A DNA stretch of 64,000 bases from DASPGQ01 sp035457705 (lineage in GTDB: Bacteria > Acidobacteriota > Vicinamibacteria > Marinacidobacterales > SMYC01): positions 38,899-102,898 of the forward strand of contig DATIBD010000015.1 in NCBI GenBank assembly GCA_035457705.1, read 5' to 3'. Under the pieces are notes generated by a model. The model saw nothing but the letters and a program-made list of their open reading frames with translations. It did not search any database and was not told where the DNA came from. Of the stretch, positions 54,471 to 63,153 are shown piece after piece (position 1 is the stretch's first letter; each line of letters begins with the position of its first letter). The position numbers and the translations under genes were made by a program.

Positions 54471-56540
54471 TCAGGGCTCCGTGGCCGTGTGGCCTTGCTT
54501 GGGCTCGGCAAGTCGAACCGCCCAGAGGCCGGAGTTGTAGTCGGAGAAGAAGATGACGCCTTTGTGTGGCTGGGCGCCCCACACCTGGGGCGAGTTGGGG
54601 ACGAACCCTTGGGGATCGAAGGGGAGGAAGTGCGCGATCTCGCGCTGCTGCCGGTACAGGTTTCCGAGGAGCTCTCCCGACACGTCGACTACCCGGAGCC
54701 CGCCGTTGTAGAAGGCGACGTACATGACGTCGTCCTCGACCCAGATGTTGTGGCTGCCAGCCTCGGGCACCTCGTATCGCGCGACGAGCTCGGGCTCTTG
54801 TCCATCTTCCCACGCCAGGATATGGATCCAGCCCCTCCACCGCGCGGACTCACCTTCGTAGCCGGGCGTGCCGCTCCCCATCTCGGGCTCGGGGCTGAAT
54901 CGGCCAGTGCGGGCGGCCTCGTCTCCGGCAAAGATGTAGAACTTGCCGGTCGATCGGCTGCGGTAAGGGTAGACCGCGTGGTTCCATCCGGTGGGGAAGG
55001 GAAAGTTCCCGAGCATCACGGGATTCCGGGGTGAACCGCCCCGGCCGCCTCCGCCGACGTCCACGACGACGACGCCGTCGTTCCAGTTGGCGGAGTAGGC
55101 GATTCCATCGTGAACGACGACGTCGTGGATCGATCGGTCGGGATTCGGAAGCTCGAACTTACCGACGCGGTGCGGATTCTTGGGATCTTCGATACTGATG
55201 ACGTCGTAACGCTGTCCGGCCGAGAGTGCGTAAACGTGGTTGTCGTAGATGTAGACGTTGTGGACTCCGCCGGTGAGCTCGTCATCGTAGCGGGACAGGA
55301 TCCGCACACCCACCGAAGGCTCGGAAACATCGAGAATCACGATGCCGTTTCGCCGATTCGACGCACCCTCGCGGCTGATCACCGCGATGCGGCCGTCCTC
55401 GGAGATCTTGACGTCGTTCACCGTGCGCGCATCGACGCGCACCGTGTCGATGATCTCCAAGCGACTCGGGTCGCTGACGTCCCAAATGTAAGCGTGACCG
55501 GAAGCGCTGTGCGTCCCGGTGATCGCGTAATCGCGTCCGTCCGCCCCCTGCCACACCCAGAGATCCGACGTCGCGCGGTCGCTTACACGCCCGTGACCTA
55601 CGAGCTCCACTTTTCGCCTGACGTTGCGCGGCTCGATCGTGACCGTCTGCATGTCCACGTGCGAGCCGGACGTGGCGACGATCGTGTATTCGCCCGGAAG
55701 GTCGGCGACGAAGCGACCTTTCTGGTCGATGAGGCCAGAGCTTGGGCCGCCGACCGCCAGCGGGTCGGTGCGGGCGTGAAAGCTGAACACCACGGGGACA
55801 TCTTCGAGCTGACGCCCGCTGCCATCCGTGAGTCTGGCGGTGAAGTGGAGCACGTCTCCCGTGCGTGCCCGCGCGGCAGAGGATTCGATCACGAGCTCGG
55901 CAACAGGGTTGTCGGCGACCTGGATCTCGAGGCTCGCGGTCTTCGTCTCCGCGGTCGCGGAAACGACGACGCTCCCCGGTCTCACCGCGTGCAGATAGCC
56001 CATGGAATCGATGCGCGCGATGTCGGGCGCCGATGACTCGAAGCGCGGGATCAAATCGGTGCGCAGGTCGCCGATCGTGTCGGTGACGCGGGTCGAGAGC
56101 CGGACGATCGTACCTTCGTAGAAGCGCTCGGGCGGGTCGACGAGCTCGATTCGTTCTACCGGCGGCCGCATGACCGTGAGCGGGATCTCCTGCTGGAGAA
56201 ATGCTTCGTCCTCGAGCCCGCTCGCGTCAGGGTCTTTGGGGACGCGCACCATGATCTTGTAGCTGCCGGGGCGCGACGCCGACACGGTTCCGTCGGGCCT
56301 TACCCGAAACAGGTTGAAGCCCCAGGTGCGCTCCTCGAGGTTCCAGTATTGACCGTACAGCGGCAGGAAGAGAACGCGCCGGTCGAGGACGTTCCCTTCG
56401 GAGTCTTTGACCGTGGCCGCTAGCTTCGCGCTCTGGCCCACGCGAAGCGTCAGCTCGCTCGGCTCGACGACGAGCGATGCGGGCTCTGGCTCTTGAACCG
56501 CGGCAGCCGCGGCGATGAAAAGGCTCAAAAGCACCGTCAT
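54471..56540 (-). CDS. Exported Ig-like and LVIVD propeller protein
   Basis: A 689-residue protein starting at the ATG at 56540 with a signal peptide (VLLSLFIAAAAAV). Residues about 20-330 contain several BIG2-like beta-sandwich domains (SLVVEPSELTLRVGQSAKLA, RPGSYKIMVRV, ARIDSMGYLHAVRPGSVVV). From about 350 come LVIVD-type repeats of a beta-propeller: DYAITGTHSASGHAYIWDVS, GIVILDVSEPSVGVRIL, and HNVYIYDNHVYALSAGQ. The layout suggests an adhesion, scaffold or binding protein outside the cell, without an enzyme motif. The gene is divergent from the amidohydrolase gene, with 55 nt in between. Confidence 0.88.
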   Translation of the reverse strand: MTVLLSLFIAAAAAVQEPEPASLVVEPSELTLRVGQSAKLAATVKDSEGNVLDRRVLFLPLYGQYWNLEERTWGFNLFRVRPDGTVSASRPGSYKIMVRVPKDPDASGLEDEAFLQQEIPLTVMRPPVERIELVDPPERFYEGTIVRLSTRVTDTIGDLRTDLIPRFESSAPDIARIDSMGYLHAVRPGSVVVSATAETKTASLEIQVADNPVAELVIESSAARARTGDVLHFTARLTDGSGRQLEDVPVVFSFHARTDPLAVGGPSSGLIDQKGRFVADLPGEYTIVATSGSHVDMQTVTIEPRNVRRKVELVGHGRVSDRATSDLWVWQGADGRDYAITGTHSASGHAYIWDVSDPSRLEIIDTVRVDARTVNDVKISEDGRIAVISREGASNRRNGIVILDVSEPSVGVRILSRYDDELTGGVHNVYIYDNHVYALSAGQRYDVISIEDPKNPHRVGKFELPNPDRSIHDVVVHDGIAYSANWNDGVVVVDVGGGGRGGSPRNPVMLGNFPFPTGWNHAVYPYRSRSTGKFYIFAGDEAARTGRFSPEPEMGSGTPGYEGESARWRGWIHILAWEDGQEPELVARYEVPEAGSHNIWVEDDVMYVAFYNGGLRVVDVSGELLGNLYRQQREIAHFLPFDPQGFVPNSPQVWGAQPHKGVIFFSDYNSGLWAVRLAEPKQGHTATEP

Positions 56541-56595
56541 GAACCACCCTCCCGATCGCCGAAGAGCATACCACCCTTGTGCTACCCTTCCGCCC

Positions 56596-57891
56596 ATGCG
56601 TACGACACCGTTTCTTCTGCTTGCCATGGCCCTCGCGGCGAGCCTCGACGCTCAAACGACCGCGCTCCGTGCTGGGCGCCTCATCGACCCGGTGATGGGA
56701 ACGGCGTCGATGAACCAGGTCATTCTCGTGGAAGACGAGACGATCGCTGCCGTCGGAGACGTCGCGATTCCGGGTGGAGCAACCGTCGTCGATCTTTCCG
56801 AACTGAGCGTTCTTCCCGGACTGGTCGATACCCACAACCATCTCGCGCTCACCTACAAGAAGGAGCCGGAGAGCGACGTCTATTACTACACGTATATCTC
56901 CGACTCCACGCCTCTGCGCGCCATTCAGGCGGTGTCCAATGGAATTCAAATGCTTTCTTCGGGCTTCACCGTCGTACGCGATATGGGAAACGCGGGAAAC
57001 TATGCCGATACGGCGTTACGGGTTGCCATCGAGCAAGGCTGGGTGCCCGGACCCACCATCATCAACTCCGGGTTGATCATCGGGGGCATGGGCGGGCAGT
57101 ACTGGCCCACACCGGAGATGGCCCTGGACCACGGAATCGTCTATCCCGAGTACCTCGACGCCGACACCACGGACGAGATCGTCAAAGCGGTTCGACAGAA
57201 CGTTCTCTTCGGCGCCAAGGTCATCAAGATCATGGTCGACGCCAAGCCCTATGGCTACAGCGTCGACGAGATGAAGCTCTTCGTTCGCGAGGCGGCTCGA
57301 GCCGGACTCAAGGTCGAGGGGCACGTCCAGACCCGGGAAGGCGCCCGCCGCGCGATCGAGGCGGGCCTCTGGTCGCTCGCCCACTCCCGAGCTCTCGATG
57401 ACGAGCTTCACAGGATGATGGCGGAGAAGGGCATCTGGCGCGCGGGCACGGAGACACCCTACACCGAGTACCGCGGAAGCCAGGAGGCGTTCGACCGGAC
57501 GGTGGCCGGGCTGAAGAACGCGTACGAGAACGGCGTGAAGCTCACGTTCTCGACGGACGCGGATTATTACGTACCCGGAATGACACGCGGTGAAGTGGTG
57601 ATCAACTTCCTCGAGACCTGGAAAGCGGCGGGAATTCCGCCCGCAGAGATTATCAAGATCATGACCATCAACGGCTATGAGTGCGCCGAGATCATCGACG
57701 AGCGCGGTCCCATCCAGCCCGGCCTCGCCGCGGACATCATCGCCGTTTCCGGCAATCCGCTCGAGGACATCGATGCGCTCCGCGACGTGCGTTTCGTGAT
57801 GAGGGACGGGATGATCTTCAAGCGGGACGGCGTGGTGACGCCGGAAGCCTTCTTCCACGCGGGGCCGGTGAACGGATGGCAAATCCGCTGA
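56596..57891 (+). CDS. Exported amidohydrolase (imidazolonepropionase-like)
   Basis: A 431-residue protein with a signal peptide (FLLLAMALAASLDA). The amidohydrolase_1 fold has the metal site LPGLVDTHNHLALTY, a carboxylated-lysine type FGAKVIKIMVDA, a later VEGHVQTREGAR histidine and the aspartate in TFSTDADYY. It ends with GLAADIIAVSGNPLEDI. The start ATG at 56596 follows the first ATG-less part of the frame. This group includes many dipeptidases and imidazolonepropionase-like enzymes; exact substrate not known. The gap to the next gene on the right is 90 nt. Confidence 0.88.
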   Translation: MRTTPFLLLAMALAASLDAQTTALRAGRLIDPVMGTASMNQVILVEDETIAAVGDVAIPGGATVVDLSELSVLPGLVDTHNHLALTYKKEPESDVYYYTYISDSTPLRAIQAVSNGIQMLSSGFTVVRDMGNAGNYADTALRVAIEQGWVPGPTIINSGLIIGGMGGQYWPTPEMALDHGIVYPEYLDADTTDEIVKAVRQNVLFGAKVIKIMVDAKPYGYSVDEMKLFVREAARAGLKVEGHVQTREGARRAIEAGLWSLAHSRALDDELHRMMAEKGIWRAGTETPYTEYRGSQEAFDRTVAGLKNAYENGVKLTFSTDADYYVPGMTRGEVVINFLETWKAAGIPPAEIIKIMTINGYECAEIIDERGPIQPGLAADIIAVSGNPLEDIDALRDVRFVMRDGMIFKRDGVVTPEAFFHAGPVNGWQIR

Positions 57892-57981
57892 TTTCCGGCG
57901 GCGACTGACGTATCGAGAAAACCGAGCGCTAGGGGACGACCGATGAGCGCTGCCGTTGCCGTTACAGGGATCCAAAAGTCG

Positions 57982-58878
57982 TTACCATAGCAGCAGCGCG
58001 ACGCCGGCGAGCGCCGCGACCGTGCCGAGCAGGGCGCGTTTCGTCACCGGCTCGTGGAAGACGAGTCGCGAGATGGGGAGCAGAAACAGTGGAGTGACGC
58101 CCATGAGCGTCGAGGCGACGCCGACGGGTGCGAGATCGATGGCGACGAGCGAAAGCCAGACGCCAGCCACGGGGCCGACGATCGCTCCGAGTACGACTTC
58201 CCGGCGCGCCCGTCCATCCTGTCGGAAGGCGCGTAACGTCTCTCCCGAGCGGCCGAGAAACGCGGAAGCGATCCAGGCGGATGCCGCCGCAGCGAGGAGT
58301 CGAATTACGTTTCCCGATTGCGCCGAAGCGCCTTCGAGGAGCCCCAGCTTCGCCGTAATCAACCCCAACGCCTGGCCGGCCGCCCCTCCGAAGGCGAACA
58401 GGAGCCCCGCCGCGTAGGAACGATTCGCTCCCGGTACTTCGACGCGTCTCCGCTCGGAGACGACGGAGGCAACGCCGGAAACGGTGACGACGATACCGGT
58501 CCACTCCCGCGCCGAGAGAAGCTCTCCCAGAACGATCGTGCTGGCGAGAGCGGCGATCACCGGGGCGAGCGTGAACACGAGCATGGAGAGCGCCGGGCCG
58601 ACGCGAACGTAGGCGCGGAAGAGTAGATCGTCTCCGACCGCGAGACCGATAACGCCGGAGATCGCGAGCCACATCCAGGTGTTCCGAGAAAGGTCCCAGG
58701 GCGCGGGCTGGCCGCGAGTCACCCAGTGCAGCGTACAAGCGATGAGCAGGGCCACGAGAAGCCGGAAGCGGTTGACCCGCGCGGAGCCGACGCGGCGTGA
58801 AGCGAGCGTGAAGAGCACCGCCGATAGCGAGAAGAGCGCCGCCGTTCCCAGGCCCGCCAGCTCGCCTGCGAGGATCAA
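57982..58878 (-). CDS. EamA/DMT-family transporter
   Basis: A 298-residue membrane protein with about ten helices in two EamA units (LGTAALFSLSAVLFTLASRR, then VGPALSMLVFTLAPVIAALA and VVTVSGVASVV; second unit ending LLGTVAALAGVALLLW). A long upstream frame holds no family similarity, so the start is placed at the TTG at 58878, which gives a normal length. DMT exporters move metabolites such as amino acids; the substrate is unknown. Divergent to the selenoprotein candidate; the 133-nt gap between them must hold both promoters. Confidence 0.82.
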   Translation of the reverse strand: MILAGELAGLGTAALFSLSAVLFTLASRRVGSARVNRFRLLVALLIACTLHWVTRGQPAPWDLSRNTWMWLAISGVIGLAVGDDLLFRAYVRVGPALSMLVFTLAPVIAALASTIVLGELLSAREWTGIVVTVSGVASVVSERRRVEVPGANRSYAAGLLFAFGGAAGQALGLITAKLGLLEGASAQSGNVIRLLAAAASAWIASAFLGRSGETLRAFRQDGRARREVVLGAIVGPVAGVWLSLVAIDLAPVGVASTLMGVTPLFLLPISRLVFHEPVTKRALLGTVAALAGVALLLW

Positions 58879-59011
58879 CGAAGGCGACGCTGCCTCGGAT
58901 GGGTAGTTTCTTTCTCGCGGCGCATGAGCGTGGAAGTCTATGGGATCTCTCGCGACGTTTTCCACAAGATGAGGCTTTGCCTGGCGATGGCTCGGCACTG
59001 TACCCTTCGCC

Positions 59012-60331
59012 ATGCGTCGAACGAGCTTCGCTTTGATCCACCTACTGATGGCTGCCTCCGCCACGCAGGCCTCGCCGTTTCGCGTCGGAGAGCCGGTACC
59101 GGAGCTGACGCTTCCGTCGTTGTCGGACGGAAGCCCCCTCTCCCTCTCGGATTTCCGCGGAAAGCGGGTGATGCTGCACGTCTGGGCATCCTGGTGAGCG
59201 GGTTGCCGCAAGCACGTGCCCGGGTGGCACGAGAAAACCAAATCGCTCCAGGAGAGCGGCAGGCTCCAGCTCATCGGTATCGTCGAGGAGCAGCACTCCG
59301 ACCGCACCCGGCTCTTCATGCAGTGGAAGAACATGGAGTGGCCCTTGCTCCTCGATTCCATGAACTTGCTCGGAGTGAAGGCCGTGCCACTCACTTACCT
59401 CGTCGACGAGCACGGGGTCGTCCGATACGAACGGCCCACGGACGCCGACCTGGAAGCCTTCCTCGAATCGGATTATGGAACCGTCGAAGCGAGCCCCGCC
59501 GTGCTCCGAGCAGAGGCGGGCTCGGCCGAGCATCTCTTGCTCTGGGGAGGCGAGTCCGCGCTCGACGAGGCCATCGAACGCCTCGCCGGGCGGTCCCCCA
59601 GCATGAGCCAGTCGTTTCGTCTAGGCGTCGCCTATCGGAGCCGTTACGATTCCAGTCGTCGGCGTGATGGGGATTTCGCCCGAGCGGTGGACAGTTGGGC
59701 TAGAGCGCTCGAGCTCGACCCGAATCAGTACATCGTGAGGCGGCGCATCCAGCAGTACGGCCCGAGGCTCGACAAACCCTATCCTTTTTACGACTGGGTT
59801 CTCGAAGCGAGACGCACGATTGCTTCCCGAGGAGAAACACCCGTGCCACTCTCCATAGAGCCGGCCGGGGCCGAGTACGCCGAGCCCGTCGAGCGTTTCG
59901 AGAAAGCGGAGGAGCTCCTCGAGGAGCCCGATCCGGGGGGACGGATCCTCCGAGACGAAAGGCCCCTGATCCAGATCGAGACGGTGACCGTGCCGCCGAA
60001 GGTCGCGCCGGGAGAGACAGCGCGGGTCCACGTCGTCATGCGGCCGGACGCGACCGTCAAGGCGCACTGGAACAACGAGGTCGACGATCTCGTTGTGTGG
60101 GTGAGCCCCGTCGAGGCGTTCGGGGTGGACCGAACCCTTCACCGGATTCCCGTTCCACCGGAGGCGGTGAGCCAGGAGGTCCGGCGGGTCGAGTTCGAGG
60201 TCGAGACCCCGACCGGTTTCTCGGGCACGACGCGGATTCCCGCTTACGCTCTCTACTACGTCTGCGAAGACGTCAACGGGACCTGTCTCTACCGCCGGCA
60301 GGACATCGAGGTGACGTTACGAGCGAGATGA
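59012..60331 (+). CDS. Exported thioredoxin-like protein with an in-frame TGA in the CxxC motif (selenoprotein candidate)
   Basis: A frame of 439 residues if the TGA at 59195-59197 (codon 62) is read as selenocysteine. After a signal peptide (residues 1-20) the thioredoxin-like domain reads PFRVGEPVPELTLPSLSDGS, DFRGKRVMLHVWASW, then U62-A-G-C65 and RKHVPGWHEKT. Residue 62 is the first cysteine of WCxxC in Cys-containing homologues. The domain continues with DSMNLLGVKAVPLTYLVD and is followed by a helical TPR-like region and a beta domain with YYVCEDVNGTC. The alternative is a nonsense mutation, but 377 clean codons follow, a SECIS-like hairpin is present, and the stop couples (ATGA) to the next gene. 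Confidence 0.8.
59195..59197 (+). other. In-frame TGA, proposed selenocysteine codon
   Basis: TGA sits between TGG and GCG-GGT-TGC, giving W-U-A-G-C. A one-base change from TGC (Cys) or TGT would give the standard CxxC motif. The frame before and after has no other stop. Confidence 0.7.
59198..59231 (+). promoter_or_regulatory. Putative bacterial SECIS hairpin
   Basis: A perfect 6-bp stem, CGTGCC (59215-59220) and GGCACG (59226-59231), closes a 5-nt loop CGGGT. The first loop base lies 23 nt after the TGA, inside the 16-37 nt window described for bacterial SECIS elements, and a G occurs within the first two loop bases. SelB would bind such a loop. It is coding sequence at the same time. Confidence 0.6.
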
Positions 60332-61956
60332 AGGAGCGAGGGTGGACGGCGATCGCCTGTGTCACCTTCGCGCTCCTCGCGGTCTGGCTCACGTGGCCGC
60401 TCTTGCTCCGCCTGACATCGGGTTTGAGCCACGGGGCCGATGGACTTCTGAACGCCTGGACCCTCGGCTGGAGCTTTCACATTCTCACGACCGATCCGCT
60501 CTCGCTTTTCGACGCGAACATCTTCGCTCCCCGGCCCGACACCCTCGCCTACTCCGAGCACCTCTTCGGGATCACTCTCCTCGCCGGGCCCATGTACCTG
60601 ATGACCGGCAATCTCGTCCTCGCGTACAACTTCGCGATGTTTTCGTCGTTCGTGCTTTCCGGACTGGGCATGTATCTTCTCGCCCGGGATCTCGCCGGCG
60701 ACAAATGGGCGGCCCTGATTGCGGGAACGATCTTCCTCGCCGCGCCCTACCGGTTCGGACATCTGCTCCAACTGCAGCTTCTGACGCTCCAGTGGTTCCC
60801 CTTGGCCTTCTGGAGTCTGAACCGCTTCCTGCGAGACGGCCGGCCGCGCCAGCTCGCCGGCGCCGTCCTGTTCACGACCCTGCAGATCCTCTCCTGCAAC
60901 TATTACGCGGTCTATCTCGCGTTCGCCCTGGCCGTGCTCGCGATCGTACTGCTGATCGCGGGCCGGCCGCTGCTGTCTCGACGAAAGATCGTTTCCCTGA
61001 CGTTGGGCGCCGCCGCGGTATCCGTTCTCGTGACCCCGTTCATCCCTCCTTATGTGCGAAACCGCGAGCGCGGATTCTATCGACGCTACGAGGACGTCGT
61101 TCATTTCTCGGCTCGACCGGCCGACTATCTAACGTCGTCGAGCTTCAACAAGTGGCGCAACGCACAACCTCGCTCGGAGAAAGCGCTCTTTCCCGGCTTT
61201 GGCGCCATGGCGCTCGCAGGGGCTGGCCTCTTCTTCGGCCGGCGGCGGGATCCCATGTGGATCTTTTTCGTCGTTCTATCGCTTCTCGGCTTCGTGCTCT
61301 CGCTCGGGCCCGAGATCCAGATCTTCGGTGAGACTCTGTATCTCCCGTATCGGTTCTTCTACCGCCACGTGCCGGGATTTGGAGGCTTGCGCGTGCCGGC
61401 GCGGCTCGCGGTCCTGACGCTCGTCGGTCTTTCCGCTCTCTCCGCCTGGGGAGCGGCGGGGCTCCTTTCGAAGGCTCGTCGATACCGGCCAATCGTCGCC
61501 GTCGCCTTCCTCGGAATCCTCGTGTTCGAGTACCGCACGTACCCTCTCGACCGGGTCTTTCCCGAAGCCCCGCGGATTCCCGAGGTTCATCGCTGGCTCG
61601 CCAAAGCACCGGCGAAGGGGGCCGTTCTCGTGCTCCCGATCTACGAAGGCGAGGACATCGTCCACGAATCGCTCACCATGTACTATTCAACCGCCCACTT
61701 CCGGCCGCTCGTCAACGGTTACAGCGGCTGGTGGCCGAACGACTATTGGGAGCTCGTGGGGAGATTGAGGCACTTTCCTACCGCACCCATCCTCGACTTC
61801 CTGCTCGACCGCGCGCCCGTCCGGTACATCGTGATCCACTATGGCCGGATCCCGCAGCCGAGGAGGAGGCAGCTCCAGGCCGGTATGGAGCGCTACCACG
61901 AACGGATGCCGGTCGTCTTTCGCGTCGGACAGGACGTCGTCCACGAGATTCGATGA
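60328..61956 (+). CDS. GT-C-like membrane glycosyltransferase or related membrane protein
   Basis: A 542-residue membrane protein with about ten to twelve helices (TAIACVTFALLAVWLTWPLL, VLAYNFAMFSSFVLSGLGMY, LAIVLLIAGRPLL and more). The first loop has the acidic GADGLLNAWTLGW and the FAPRPDTLAYSEH segment. The end is a soluble periplasmic domain (APAKGAVLVLPIYEGEDIVH). The pattern matches YfhO/PMT-like GT-C enzymes of unknown sugar. Its ATG overlaps the TGA of the thioredoxin-like gene and its TGA the next ATG, so three genes are read as a coupled unit. No family-specific residue fixes the substrate. Confidence 0.75.
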   Translation: MKERGWTAIACVTFALLAVWLTWPLLLRLTSGLSHGADGLLNAWTLGWSFHILTTDPLSLFDANIFAPRPDTLAYSEHLFGITLLAGPMYLMTGNLVLAYNFAMFSSFVLSGLGMYLLARDLAGDKWAALIAGTIFLAAPYRFGHLLQLQLLTLQWFPLAFWSLNRFLRDGRPRQLAGAVLFTTLQILSCNYYAVYLAFALAVLAIVLLIAGRPLLSRRKIVSLTLGAAAVSVLVTPFIPPYVRNRERGFYRRYEDVVHFSARPADYLTSSSFNKWRNAQPRSEKALFPGFGAMALAGAGLFFGRRRDPMWIFFVVLSLLGFVLSLGPEIQIFGETLYLPYRFFYRHVPGFGGLRVPARLAVLTLVGLSALSAWGAAGLLSKARRYRPIVAVAFLGILVFEYRTYPLDRVFPEAPRIPEVHRWLAKAPAKGAVLVLPIYEGEDIVHESLTMYYSTAHFRPLVNGYSGWWPNDYWELVGRLRHFPTAPILDFLLDRAPVRYIVIHYGRIPQPRRRQLQAGMERYHERMPVVFRVGQDVVHEIR

Positions 61957-63143
61957 AACTTCTCTATCTCGCCGACATTCGCTTTCCCATGGAGCGAGCC
62001 AACGGCATTCAGACGGCCGCGACCGCGCACGCCCTCGCGAGTCGGGATGCGCGGGTGGAGCTGGTCGTGCGCCGAAGCGACGCCCGAAGCGACGAGGCCT
62101 GTCTCGCTTTCTTCGATCTCGCGCCCCATCCCAACCTTCGTCTGAGACGCGTCCCGACCCCAATCGGCCGATTCAGTTATCTGTTCGCGTCTCTGGGGCT
62201 CCTCGCACGTCGGCACTGGGACGTCGTATACACGCGCGACCTGCTCCTGGCGGATCTCGCGATTCGGCTGGGCCGCGTTCCCTGCGTCGTCTACGAAGCC
62301 CATAACGTCGCCGCGGTTTTCGCCGAGGAGAAAGCCGGCCTGTACGCGGAGAGCTCGCCGCCGTCGCCAGCGAAGCTCCTCCGCATCGATGCTCGCGAGC
62401 GGAGAGTCTGTCGGCGCGCCCACGGCCTGGTCACGATCACGAAAGGGCTCCGGGACGCCCTTGCCGAGCGGCACGGGAGGCTCCCGCCCACGGCGATCGT
62501 TCCCGACGGTTGCCGGGTTCCGGATCAGATCCCGGACTTTTGCCGGCACGTCCCGCCGCGGGTGGGCTATATCGGGCAGCTCTACCCGTGGAAAGGTGTC
62601 GATGTCCTGATCGAGGCGATGCAGTCTGTCCCGAGAGCCGAGGCGGTCGTGGTTGGAGGACTCCGTGGCGAGCCGGATCTCGATCGTGTCAAGGAAATGG
62701 CCGCACGCCTTGCGATCTCTGACCGCGTTCTGTTCACCGGGTTCCTGCCACCTCACGAGCTTTCCGAGCAGCGAGAGAGAGCCGACGTCTTCGTGATCCC
62801 GTTGCTCGACTCCACTACGGCGCGTCGTTTCACTTCCCCGCTCAAGCTCTTCGAGGCCATGGCCGCGGGCCGGCCGATCGTCGCCTCGGATCTTCCTTCG
62901 ATTCGCGAGGTGCTCGTACACGAGGAGAACGCCCTTCTCGTGCCTCCGGGTGACGCCCGGGCTTTGGCGAGCGCGATCGATCGTCTTCTTGTCGACGACA
63001 GCCTGTCGGTGCGGCTCGCTGAACGGGCCGGTAAAGACGTGCGAGCCTACTCCTGGGACCGGCGCGCCGAGAACATCCTCACGTTTCTCGAGCGGGCCCG
63101 GTCGAGGGAGTTGGCCCGGCTCGCTCCGACCACCGCGGACTGA
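61953..63143 (+). CDS. GT4-family glycosyltransferase
   Basis: A 396-residue GT-B enzyme. The N-terminal half has ADIRFPMERANGIQTAATAH and VVYEAHNVA. The C-terminal donor-binding half shows RVGYIGQLYPWKGVDVLIEA, VLFTGFLPPHELSE, then SPLKLFEAMAAGRPIVASDL with the glutamate of the EX7E motif. It moves a sugar from a nucleotide donor to an acceptor, in the cytoplasm. ATGA overlap with the gene before. With the membrane proteins on both sides this suggests a glycan or lipid-linked sugar pathway. Confidence 0.93.
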   Translation: MKLLYLADIRFPMERANGIQTAATAHALASRDARVELVVRRSDARSDEACLAFFDLAPHPNLRLRRVPTPIGRFSYLFASLGLLARRHWDVVYTRDLLLADLAIRLGRVPCVVYEAHNVAAVFAEEKAGLYAESSPPSPAKLLRIDARERRVCRRAHGLVTITKGLRDALAERHGRLPPTAIVPDGCRVPDQIPDFCRHVPPRVGYIGQLYPWKGVDVLIEAMQSVPRAEAVVVGGLRGEPDLDRVKEMAARLAISDRVLFTGFLPPHELSEQRERADVFVIPLLDSTTARRFTSPLKLFEAMAAGRPIVASDLPSIREVLVHEENALLVPPGDARALASAIDRLLVDDSLSVRLAERAGKDVRAYSWDRRAENILTFLERARSRELARLAPTTAD

Positions 63144-63153
63144 GAGACCTCCA

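Noticed and set aside
57982..59394. The long N-terminal extension of the DMT transporter frame up to 59394
   Set aside because: It would overlap the selenoprotein candidate and holds no family similarity; the transporter part begins near 58878.
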